In this document: positions 1 to 5,615 of the stretch, piece after piece
Layout: every line of letters begins with the position of its first letter
Numbering within the stretch: position 1 is the stretch's first letter
Assembly: GCA_030604585.1 (NCBI GenBank)
Contig: JAUVVP010000047.1
Location: 1-8,883, forward strand
Length of the DNA: 8,883 nucleotides
Direction of reading: 5' to 3'
Origin: Planctomycetota bacterium
Lineage (GTDB): Bacteria > Planctomycetota > Brocadiia > SM23-32
Made by a program: the position numbers and the translations under genes
Notes under the pieces: model-generated
The model's input: the letters and a program-made list of their open reading frames with translations, nothing else
What the model was told of the DNA's origin: nothing
Database searches by the model: none

Positions 1-418
1 CGTAAGAGCCGAGCCGTTCCAGCTCAGCCTTCAGGCGGGAGGTCTCCCGCCTCAGTTCGATGGTCTCGCCAGCACGGCGCGCGGCGGCGCGCAGCTCATC
101 CAGCTCGTAGGGCTTCGGGATGTAATCGTAGGCACCCTGTTTGATTGCCTCCGCGGCCAGTCGCTCGGACCCGTATGCGGTGATCATTATCACCAGGGGG
201 GCGTCCGGTCGGCGCCCGATTCGCCTGAGCACCTCCATGCCGTCCGGAGGCGGGATGCTCACGTCGAGCAAGACGATGTCGGGCCTCTCGCTCCGCACCG
301 CTTCGAGCGCGCTTTTGCCGTCGGTCGCCTCGGTGACCTCGAAGCCAGCCCGGGCCAGCACCTTGCACATGCCCACGCGCGCGGCCTTCTCGTCGTCCAC
401 GACCAGTATCTTCAGCAT
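1..418 (-). CDS. Response regulator receiver domain, NtrC-like (3' end beyond window)
   Basis: The open frame runs from an ATG at 418 to the left edge without a stop, giving 139 visible residues of a longer protein. It is a CheY-like receiver: the acidic pair D8-D9 follows strand 1, D52 is the expected phospho-acceptor with P56 and D59-G60 in the usual spacing, T80 is the switch threonine and K102 sits in a PKP motif. After the receiver, residues 115-139 form an Arg/Glu-rich helix ending in a Leu-spaced segment. That linker, and the segment AYGSERLAAEAIKQGAYDYI, are typical of sigma-54 activators of the NtrC family, where an AAA+ domain and a DNA-binding helix-turn-helix follow; both would lie outside the window. 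The receiver call is firm, the NtrC type is inferred. No histidine kinase is visible. It lies downstream of mgtE on the same strand, but a terminator and a possible promoter separate them. Confidence 0.9.
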   Translation of the reverse strand, partial: MLKILVVDDEKAARVGMCKVLARAGFEVTEATDGKSALEAVRSERPDIVLLDVSIPPPDGMEVLRRIGRRPDAPLVIMITAYGSERLAAEAIKQGAYDYIPKPYELDELRAAARRAGETIELRRETSRLKAELERLGSY

Positions 419-456
419 GGCGAGCCCCGGATCAGACGCGACAGGATAGAACACCC

Positions 457-484
457 ATTGTAGAGACCGCCTTCGCCGGCGCAA
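457..484 (-). promoter_or_regulatory. Possible promoter of the response regulator gene
   Basis: On the minus strand TACAAT (462-457) matches five of six positions of a -10 box. A weak TTGCGC lies 16 bases upstream (484-479). It falls between the mgtE terminator hairpin and the response regulator start, which would give a leader of about 30 bases. The -35 is poor and overlaps the terminator tail, so this is tentative. Confidence 0.3.
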
Positions 485-505
485 AGCCCGGCCCGCCCCC
501 GGGCT
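483..505 (-). terminator. Hairpin terminator after mgtE
   Basis: On the minus strand AGCCCGG (505-499) pairs perfectly with CCGGGCT (491-485) around a 7-base loop, and the T run continues as TTTG. The stem begins at the last base of the mgtE stop codon. The T tract is short, so termination may be partial, but the position directly after the stop supports the call. It suggests that mgtE and the response regulator are mostly transcribed separately. Confidence 0.6.
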
Positions 506-1878
506 CAGGGCGAGGCCAGCAGCATTCCCAGCGCCAGGTATATGCAGATGCAGATCAGGTCGTTCAGCATCGTGATGAAGGGACCTGAGCTGACGGCGGG
601 GTCAATGCCGATTCTGTTGAAAAGCAGCGGGAACGTCATGCCCAGCATCCCCGATATCAGGATCGAAAAGCCCACGGCCAGACCGACGGCCATCATCAAC
701 CGCGCACCGGTGCCCACCAGCCAGCTGCCCAGGACCCCCGCCGCCACGGCGCAGCAGAGCGAGAGCAGAAGCGTGATGACCAGTTGCTTGGTCAGGAAGC
801 GGCCTATCATGCTGCGGCGCAGGTTGCCCAGCGCAAGCCCGCGCACGATGATCGTCGAGGCCTGAATGGCAACCTGGCCGCCCATCAGCGGGATCAGGGG
901 GATGAAGAAGGCGAGACCGACAACGGTCTCGAGCGTTCCCGCGAATCGGCTGACCACGAACGCGATGAAAAGCCCGTCCAGCACGGACAGCAACAGCCAC
1001 GGCATCCTCAGCCGCGTGCTGCGCAAGACGCTGGCGTGCACCGGGTCGCGCTCACCCGTGCCCGCCAGGCGGTATATGTCCTCGTCAACCTCCTGCTCGG
1101 CCGCCTCCAGAATGTCGTCCAGCGTGACGACCCCGATAAGCTCCCGGCGCTGGTCCACGACGGGGACGGCATCCAGGTCATATCGCGTGGCCGCACGAAC
1201 CAGCTCCTCCTGGTCAGTCTCCGGCAGGACGGCGTGGGGGTGGCCCTCCATCAGCTCGCCGACCAGCCGCTCGGGGGGAGCGAAGACCAGTTGCTGCAGC
1301 GGCAGATGGCCCACCAGCCGGCCGGCCTCGTCCGCCACGAACAGGTGGCCGACGGTCTCGGCCTCGCGGCTGCGCTGCGTTATCTCGATCGCCTCCCGAG
1401 CCGTGACGCCCTTGGGCAGCGACACGAACTGCGTCGTCATCAGGCCGCCGGCCGAATCCGGCGGATACGTCAGCAACCGCTCAGCCGCCGTCGCCTGCTC
1501 TTCAGTCAGCCCCTCAAGAAGGGCCTCGGCCTGCGCTTCGGGCAGGAGCTCCAGCACGTCCACCGCCTCGTCCGGTTCCATGGCCCCCACTGCGTCCCGG
1601 ACGCGGGCCGGAGCGGCCTCCGCAAGGGCCTGAACATCGCCCGGCGGCAGCTCGTCTAACACGTCGGCGCCGGTGTCCGCGTCCAGTAGCCGGAACACCT
1701 GCGCCGCCATCTCATCGTCAAGGTCGTCCAGGACGGTGGCGACGTCGGCCGCCGGAACCCCGCTGAGCAACTCCCGCACGCCCTCGGTGTCGCCCGCTTC
1801 CAGGCGCGCCCTCACGGCTTCGAGCAGGTCTTGCTCCTCGGGTCCGGGCTTCCACGGCGATTCCATGTTCAATGGCAC
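505..1878 (-). CDS. mgtE: Magnesium transporter/channel MgtE
   Basis: A 457-residue protein of normal MgtE length with all three parts in order. Residues ~36-137 form the helical MgtE N domain. A CBS pair occupies ~146-262, introduced by the family segment PPDSAGGLMT (139-148). The membrane domain with about five helices fills ~293-453. By family knowledge it is a homodimeric inner-membrane Mg2+ channel whose cytosolic N and CBS domains bind Mg2+ and close the pore when internal Mg2+ is high. Visible family marks are the FIPLIP...GG segment (325-334), IIVRGLALG (343-351), DPAVSSGP (426-433) and the acidic residue D440 near the last helix, in the area of the pore aspartate of characterised MgtE. 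One oddity is that the usual GGN motif reads GGQ (333-335). Translation probably starts at the GTG at 1878, preceded by a G-rich GGACGGGG; an ATG four codons later (1866) is the alternative. No M-box riboswitch was recognised in the leader. Confidence 0.95.
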   Translation of the reverse strand: MPLNMESPWKPGPEEQDLLEAVRARLEAGDTEGVRELLSGVPAADVATVLDDLDDEMAAQVFRLLDADTGADVLDELPPGDVQALAEAAPARVRDAVGAMEPDEAVDVLELLPEAQAEALLEGLTEEQATAAERLLTYPPDSAGGLMTTQFVSLPKGVTAREAIEITQRSREAETVGHLFVADEAGRLVGHLPLQQLVFAPPERLVGELMEGHPHAVLPETDQEELVRAATRYDLDAVPVVDQRRELIGVVTLDDILEAAEQEVDEDIYRLAGTGERDPVHASVLRSTRLRMPWLLLSVLDGLFIAFVVSRFAGTLETVVGLAFFIPLIPLMGGQVAIQASTIIVRGLALGNLRRSMIGRFLTKQLVITLLLSLCCAVAAGVLGSWLVGTGARLMMAVGLAVGFSILISGMLGMTFPLLFNRIGIDPAVSSGPFITMLNDLICICIYLALGMLLASP

Positions 1879-1937
1879 ACCCCGTCCAGGCCAGGCGTAA
1901 TGCGAGTGAGGCAGGAAGGCCCGAGTTGAGACATCTG

Positions 1938-1965
1938 ATTATACTCGTCGCGCTCCAAAGATCAA
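1938..1965 (-). promoter_or_regulatory. Promoter of mgtE
   Basis: On the minus strand a perfect TATAAT (1943-1938) lies 16 bases downstream of TTGATC (1965-1960), which matches four of six -35 positions including TTGA. Initiation near 1931 would leave a leader of about 53 bases before the GTG start of mgtE. This promoter and the next gene's promoter fire in opposite directions from the same gap. Confidence 0.55.
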
Positions 1966-2009
1966 AAACCCGCAGGTGGCGCCCCGTAATGCACGGGCGG
2001 ACAGGTCAT

Positions 2010-2038
2010 TTGGAGGGGCCGAGCGGGCCGCCTATAAT
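2010..2038 (+). promoter_or_regulatory. Promoter of the O-antigen-ligase-like gene
   Basis: A perfect TATAAT (2033-2038) sits 17 bases after TTGGAG (2010-2015), which matches only the TTG of the -35 consensus. Initiation around 2045 gives a leader of about 34 bases that contains the GAGGAAG run and then the GTG at 2079. The box also contains the in-frame ATG at 2037, which argues against that ATG being the real start. Confidence 0.5.
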
Positions 2039-2061
2039 GCCGCCGCGCCTGACCCTCGAGC

Positions 2062-2068
2062 GAGGAAG
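2062..2068 (+). promoter_or_regulatory. Ribosome binding site deciding the GTG start at 2079
   Basis: GAGGAAG ends ten bases before an in-frame GTG (2079-2081). The two upstream in-frame ATGs (1872 and 2037) lack a suitably spaced purine run. The one at 1872 also lies inside the divergent mgtE gene, and the one at 2037 lies inside the -10 box. Confidence 0.5.
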
Positions 2069-2078
2069 ACCTGAGAAA

Positions 2079-4652
2079 GTGACTGCCGGGCACGAACGAC
2101 CTCCGGACGGCGCGCTCGCTCCGAACATTGCGAGCGACGAGCTGGCGCGCGGACTGCGCCTCGTCGGCGTCTGCCTGCTGGCATTGGTCGTGTTCTACCG
2201 GCCGATGGTGTCGGGCTCCGTCTACGCGCTGGCGCCGGGCGCGGTCTTCGGCCTGTTGCTGTTGGCCTCTGCACTCCTGTGGCTCGGCAGTGAGCTGGCC
2301 TGTGGCAGGTTGAGGGTGAGGTTCGGTCTGGCCGGGGTGGCCTTCGCTGCCCTTGCTGCGGCAACGCTCGTCTCCGCGCTGCAGGCCGAGAACTGGTTCG
2401 CCGGGCTCCAGTGGTGGTGGCTGCTTGTCACCTACGGGCTGACGGCCTTCCTCATACTGCAACTGGGCGGGCGCGAACCGGAGCGCAGCTTCCTGTTGAG
2501 CTGCCTGCTGGCCACTGCCGCTGCCCTGGCCGCCTACGGTCTGTGGCACTACGCCCTCTACATGCCGGCGCTGCGCAGGTGGCTTGCGCGTGAACCGGAT
2601 TTCTTCCGCACGGCCGTCGGGGCAACCGGTCCGATCTCGGCGGACCTGGCGGCCCGGGTCGAGGCGGACCGCGCCACCGGCGGTTTCATCACCGCGAATC
2701 AACTGGCGGGCTTCCTGGTCCTGACCTTCTTTCCCCTGGCGGGCATGGCGATGAATCGGTGGCGGGTGGCCAGGCTGCGAGGCACACGTACGAGGGGCGG
2801 AAGATCCGCAGCCCTCGTTGTGGTGGCCCTGGCGCTCGCCCTCATGCTGGGCGCCCTCTACCTGACCGGCTCCAAGGGAGGCGGGATAGCGTTCGTCTTC
2901 GGGCTGGCCCTGCTCGCGCTGACGGCGGCCCGGCAAGTCGTGCGCAAGAACCCTCGAAAGGCGGCCGGCGCCGCGGCGGCCGTCGTCATCCTCGTGTTGG
3001 TCGCGCACCAGGCGGGAGCCGTTGCGGGACCGCGACGGTTCGCTCGCTCCCTGGGAGTCCGGCTCGACTATTGGCGCACCAGCGTGGAGATGGCCCGGCA
3101 GCGGCCCCTGTTCGGGGTCGGGCCGGGCTCCTGGCCCGAGTGGTACGCGATGCTGAAGGAACCGGAGTTCGAGGAAACGCGGGCCGCCCACAGCGTCCAC
3201 GTCCAGCTCTGGGCGGAGACCGGCTCCGTGGGACTGCTGCTTTGGATTGGCCTGTGGGCGGTCCTGTTCGGGCAGGTGTTGAGCGCCCGTGCCGCTTCGC
3301 CCGGGAGAGACCGGGAGGCGAACGGATCCGTGGCAGCCGATCGCGCCCGCGCGCGGCGGCGCTTCAGGGCGGTCGGCCTGGGGCTGGCCGCCCTGGTGCT
3401 TGCCTTCGACTGGGCCGTGCTCGGCACGTTCGGCGCACCGAGGTATGTGCCGGAATGGCTCGAGGCCCACTCCTGGCTGCCATACCTCGTCGTCTACGTC
3501 GTCTGGGCGGCCACGTTCGCGGCCATATTCGGGGGGCCGAAGCGGAGTCCGGTCGGGCTCCCGACCTGGGCCGTGGCGGCGGGCCTCGGGGCGTTCCTCC
3601 TGCACAGCGCGGCGGAGTTCACCTTGCGCGTGCCGGCAATTGGGGGGACGGCAGCGGTTCTGGCAGCGGCGCTGCTGGCAGGGGCGAACCGTCCTCGGCG
3701 CCGGGAATGGCGCGTGGGCCGTCTCAGGGCGGGCGTCATCCTGCTCGCCGGCGCCGCCGCAGTGGGCTGCTGGTCGGTCGTGGCAACGGGAAGGTCCGTT
3801 GACGGCGCGCTCAGCAGCGCCACGGCCGACATCCTGCGGAACGAGTTCCTGGCTGGCGACGGTCAGCTCCGGCGGGGGCGCCGCCTGCCCGAACTCCGGG
3901 CGCAAGCGGACGAGATAACCGCGGAGCGCCGGCGGGCGTGCGCCGCCATGCCCTGGGATGACCGGGCATGGCGGGACCTCGGCGGCTGGCTCATCACGCT
4001 CGCCGAGGGCGGGCTCGACGGCGGCGCAACGGCCGAGGCAGCAAGGGCGCTGAACCGCGCCGTCGAACTCAACCCCCTCAGCAGTTCGAACCGGGCGCTG
4101 TTGGGGCGTGCCCACGCCCTCGCCGGCGACTATGCGGGCGCGGCGGCGGCCTATCGCCGGGCGGCACAACTGCACCCGGCCCTGCCTGCCGCATGGTACA
4201 GGCTGGGCGCGGCGCTCGAGGCGGCGGGCGGAGCCGATGCCGAAGCGCTGGCAGCGTATCAGATGGCGCTCGAGCTGATGCCCCGGCAATATCATGCTCG
4301 CAACACGGTGCTGGGGCCACAGTGGGAACTGGCGACGTTCTGGGCGAAGACGGCCGGCCTACGGGCACCGCAGCCGTTGCTCGATATGGCGACCGACCTC
4401 GCCTTCCATGCGGAAGGCGTTGAGATGCCCGCCGGCGCTGCGCCGAAGGAAAGGGTCGCCCGCCTGACCGAAGGGCTCCCGGGCGGGGCTGAGCTGGCGC
4501 GCAAATGGGATTCCTACGAGCCGGCGGTCCGGCAGCAGGAGGTGTGGAAACTGCTGGCGGGGCGGATGTGGCAGTGGGCGCTGCGCCGGAAGGTGCAGTT
4601 GTTGCAAGACACGGGGAACGCCGGCGAAGGGGGCAGCTCGGGCGCGCGCTGA
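2079..4652 (+). CDS. O-antigen ligase/polymerase-like membrane protein with C-terminal TPR
   Basis: With the GTG start the protein has 857 residues. Residues ~27-570 carry roughly a dozen or more hydrophobic helices. Within them are Wzy/WaaL (O-antigen ligase family) marks: TANQLAG (~205-211), the helix-breaking TGSKGGG (263-269), a basic-aromatic RLDYW (328-332), then PLFGVGPGSW (343-352) and the AHS...LWAETGSVGLL segment (~370-387), where family members usually have AHN. Residues ~570-650 are a polar linker, and ~651-741 hold two or three TPR-like repeats (GDYAGAAAAYRRAAQLHP, then ALAAYQMALELMP). By family knowledge such proteins transfer or polymerise undecaprenyl-linked glycans on the periplasmic side of the inner membrane; whether this one is a ligase or a polymerase cannot be read from sequence. 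No glycosyltransferase or flippase gene is adjacent. A longer frame open from 1872 is rejected because it overlaps mgtE and its promoters. The stop lies five bases from a convergent tRNA gene. Confidence 0.85.
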   Translation: MTAGHERPPDGALAPNIASDELARGLRLVGVCLLALVVFYRPMVSGSVYALAPGAVFGLLLLASALLWLGSELACGRLRVRFGLAGVAFAALAAATLVSALQAENWFAGLQWWWLLVTYGLTAFLILQLGGREPERSFLLSCLLATAAALAAYGLWHYALYMPALRRWLAREPDFFRTAVGATGPISADLAARVEADRATGGFITANQLAGFLVLTFFPLAGMAMNRWRVARLRGTRTRGGRSAALVVVALALALMLGALYLTGSKGGGIAFVFGLALLALTAARQVVRKNPRKAAGAAAAVVILVLVAHQAGAVAGPRRFARSLGVRLDYWRTSVEMARQRPLFGVGPGSWPEWYAMLKEPEFEETRAAHSVHVQLWAETGSVGLLLWIGLWAVLFGQVLSARAASPGRDREANGSVAADRARARRRFRAVGLGLAALVLAFDWAVLGTFGAPRYVPEWLEAHSWLPYLVVYVVWAATFAAIFGGPKRSPVGLPTWAVAAGLGAFLLHSAAEFTLRVPAIGGTAAVLAAALLAGANRPRRREWRVGRLRAGVILLAGAAAVGCWSVVATGRSVDGALSSATADILRNEFLAGDGQLRRGRRLPELRAQADEITAERRRACAAMPWDDRAWRDLGGWLITLAEGGLDGGATAEAARALNRAVELNPLSSSNRALLGRAHALAGDYAGAAAAYRRAAQLHPALPAAWYRLGAALEAAGGADAEALAAYQMALELMPRQYHARNTVLGPQWELATFWAKTAGLRAPQPLLDMATDLAFHAEGVEMPAGAAPKERVARLTEGLPGGAELARKWDSYEPAVRQQEVWKLLAGRMWQWALRRKVQLLQDTGNAGEGGSSGAR

Positions 4653-4657
4653 GGGGC

Positions 4658-4732
4658 TGGAGCCAGCGGGGGGATTCGAACCCTCAACCCCGGCTTTACG
4701 AAAGCCGTGCTCTGCCATTGAGCTACGCTGGC
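4658..4732 (-). tRNA. tRNA-Thr (anticodon CGT), CCA encoded
   Basis: On the minus strand a complete cloverleaf folds. The 7-bp acceptor stem pairs GCCAGCG (4732-4726) with CGCTGGC (4668-4662). The D arm is GCTC/GAGC with a 7-base loop. The 5-bp anticodon stem is CGGCT/AGCCG with loop TTCGTAA, giving anticodon CGT (4700-4698), which reads ACG threonine codons. The variable loop has 5 bases, and the T arm has TTCGAAT in the loop. The discriminator is T (4661), followed by an encoded CCA (4660-4658). G1-C72 and C2-G71 agree with known threonyl-tRNA identity bases. The T stem (GAGGG with CCCCC) contains one A-C mismatch at its second pair. The 3' end faces the ligase stop codon with a five-base gap, and no terminator with a T run is seen after it. 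Confidence 0.95.
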
Positions 4733-4816
4733 CCTTCGACGCCGTTCCGGACGGCCGCCCGGGTCGGCCCGGCGACGGACCCACAGCAGGCCGCGCCCCT
4801 ACCGGATCAGAGGCCC

Positions 4817-4844
4817 ATTATACCAGCAATAGGGCGCATTTCCA
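4817..4844 (-). promoter_or_regulatory. Extended -10 promoter of the tRNA-Thr gene
   Basis: On the minus strand TATAAT (4822-4817) is preceded by TGG, making an extended -10 element. TGGAAA (4844-4839) sits 16 bases further upstream with four of six -35 matches. Transcription would begin near 4810, leaving about 78 bases of GC-rich leader to be trimmed before the tRNA. That leader contains a small perfect hairpin at 4741-4755 (GCCGT/ACGGC). Confidence 0.6.
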
Positions 4845-4845
4845 G

Positions 4846-5019
4846 TTGATGCGGAGCGCAGCCCACGTGACCGGCACAGGAATCCGCAGAAAAAACGTCC
4901 GGGGACCGCAAAGAATCCTGGACCTCTCGATCGAATCGGAACGCTGTGTTGAAGCGACGTTTAGGACAACCGGGCCGATCCCGATCCGGGAATTCTTCAG
5001 GAATATCCCGGGTTAAGTG
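4846..5019. other. Non-coding stretch with one strong hairpin (4986-5011)
   Basis: No credible gene is seen between the tRNA promoter and the next promoter. The one clear element is an imperfect inverted repeat. CCGGGA (4986-4991) pairs with TCCCGG (5006-5011), and ATTC (4992-4995) pairs with GAAT (5001-5004), with a single bulged A at 5005 and the loop TTCAG. It ends eight bases before a -35 box, so it could be a protein-binding site or the end of an upstream transcript; no T tract follows it. Confidence 0.45.
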
Positions 5020-5048
5020 TTGACATGGTTGTCGTAAATGCGTAGGAT
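5020..5048 (+). promoter_or_regulatory. Sigma-70-type promoter with no adjacent gene
   Basis: A perfect TTGACA (5020-5025), a 17-base spacer and TAGGAT (5043-5048, four of six matches) make a good housekeeping-type promoter. The next protein start lies about 560 bases downstream. The transcript would begin near 5053-5055 and run straight into a hairpin. It therefore serves either a non-coding RNA or a long leader of the DUF1854-ABC operon, which has no better promoter of its own: a TTGACG at 5576-5581 lacks a -10 partner. Confidence 0.6.
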
Positions 5049-5056
5049 CGCTATGT

Positions 5057-5090
5057 GCCGCAGATGCTAAGCCGTCTGTGGCTTTTCGTT
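5057..5090 (+). terminator. Hairpin with T-rich tail at the transcript 5' end (possible attenuator)
   Basis: Ten pairs form between GCCGCAGATG (5057-5066) and CGTCTGTGGC (5073-5082), two of them G-T, around the 6-base loop CTAAGC. TTTTCGTTT follows at once. By form this is an intrinsic terminator, yet it starts only a few bases after the predicted transcription start. It could end a tiny transcript of about 35-40 bases, act as a regulated attenuator for the downstream operon, or simply be the protective 5' stem of a stable RNA. Confidence 0.45.
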
Positions 5091-5128
5091 TACCCCTTTT
5101 CGGACGCGAGCAGGAAGGGAAGGTTACA

Positions 5129-5205
5129 TCAACACCATTTCACCTAAGCTGAGAAAGGTTAGCGGGCGCAAGCTCGTTGGCTCCTCACGAGTGAGTAAGT
5201 GTTGA
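5129..5205 (+). ncRNA. Candidate structured RNA with GCAA-tetraloop stem
   Basis: This 77-base segment folds as one rod. The outer stem is TCAACAC (5129-5135) with GTGTTGA (5199-5205), seven Watson-Crick pairs. After an internal loop comes TTCAC (5139-5143) with GTGAG (5191-5195), where the first pair is T-G. Next is TGAG (5150-5153) with CTCA (5184-5187). The cap is a 10-bp stem, GTTAGCGGGC (5158-5167) with GCTCGTTGGC (5172-5181), closed by the GNRA-type tetraloop GCAA. Several G-T pairs favour folding as plus-strand RNA. It matches no RNA family I can recognise: RNase P, tmRNA, the SRP RNA core and the common riboswitch cores were looked for and not found. The fold is by eye, and function is unknown. 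Confidence 0.4.
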
Positions 5206-5267
5206 AGTGGGCCCGGCCATGAGGTCAGACATTCACGAAGAGCGTTGTTTCGGCGCGCACGGCGCAG

Positions 5268-5551
5268 GGGGTTGGGTGCGTCTTGCGGGTCGCCGGGCCA
5301 CAGGCGTCTTGTGTGACCCCACCAAATGGTTCAGCCGATCGAGCCTGGTCAGTCCCGGCCCCGGGATCGCAGGCGAACGGGGGCTGAGCCTGTTCCTGCC
5401 CTTCAGTGAGCGGAGGCTCTTAGCTTAAGCCACTTGCTCGGGTTGGACTGCTTTCGTCCCGCCAAGTGCTCGCCCCTGAGACGGGACGACTGCCTCTCGC
5501 TACTGCTCATCCCACTGTCCGTGTGGGCGCGGCGATCTGGCAGGCACTGCC
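5268..5551 (+). other. Hairpin-rich non-coding stretch before the DUF1854-ABC operon
   Basis: A chain of stems tiles this stretch: GGGGTT/GACCCC (5268-5273 with 5315-5320) enclosing CACAGG/CTTGTG (5299-5304 with 5308-5313); GCCTG/CAGGC (5343-5347 with 5370-5374) enclosing TCCCG/CGGGA; GAACGGG/CCTGTTC (5375-5381 with 5389-5395); GGCT/AGCC (5415-5418 with 5428-5431); CACTTG/CAAGTG (5431-5436 with 5463-5468; this shares base 5431 with the previous stem); CCCAC/GTGGG (5511-5515 with 5523-5527); and GGCAG/CTGCC (5539-5543 with 5547-5551). Short stems are frequent by chance in GC-rich DNA, so individual ones prove little. The stretch has no convincing reading frame and could be RNA continuing from the promoter at 5020. 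Confidence 0.3.
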
Positions 5552-5602
5552 TCTGCGAAGGGTCCATCCCCCGACTTGACGTGACCGCCAAACCAACTGC
5601 CC

Positions 5603-5606
5603 GGAG
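5603..5606 (+). promoter_or_regulatory. Ribosome binding site for the GTG start at 5616
   Basis: GGAG lies nine bases before the GTG at 5616. The alternative in-frame ATG at 5643 has only a purine run (AGAGAGAAA) further away, so the GTG start is preferred, moderately. Confidence 0.45.
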
Positions 5607-5615
5607 CCGCTGACC

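Noticed and set aside
784..1659. Long plus-strand open frames opposite mgtE (also 866-1633)
   Set aside because: They are shadows: the minus-strand MgtE domains cover the same bases completely.
1879..1937. M-box or other Mg2+ riboswitch in the mgtE leader
   Set aside because: The predicted leader is only about 53 bases, too short for an M-box, and shows no clear stem.
1872..2078. N-terminal extension of the ligase gene up to an ATG at 1872 (or 2037)
   Set aside because: It overlaps the start of mgtE and both promoters, has no spaced ribosome binding site, and its translation is not protein-like before the first membrane helix.
1962..4295. A 777-codon open frame on the minus strand opposite the ligase gene
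   Set aside because: It is Gln/Arg/Pro-rich with no domain, and is the expected antisense shadow of a GC-rich gene whose plus-strand frame has clear membrane helices and family motifs.
5207..5428. A 73-codon open frame inside the intergenic region
   Set aside because: It has a GTG start with no good ribosome binding site, no recognisable domain, and lies across several RNA-like stems. It could be chance; there is no positive support.
5050..5600. RNase P RNA, tmRNA, SRP RNA or a common riboswitch in the structured region
   Set aside because: The universal RNase P segments, the tRNA-like ends of tmRNA, the SRP GGAA core, and the TPP, cobalamin, SAM, glycine and cyclic-di-GMP cores were looked for and not found on either strand by eye.
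5576..5604. Promoter with TTGACG just before the DUF1854 gene
   Set aside because: No -10-like hexamer lies at 16-18 bases; the corresponding bases are GC-rich.
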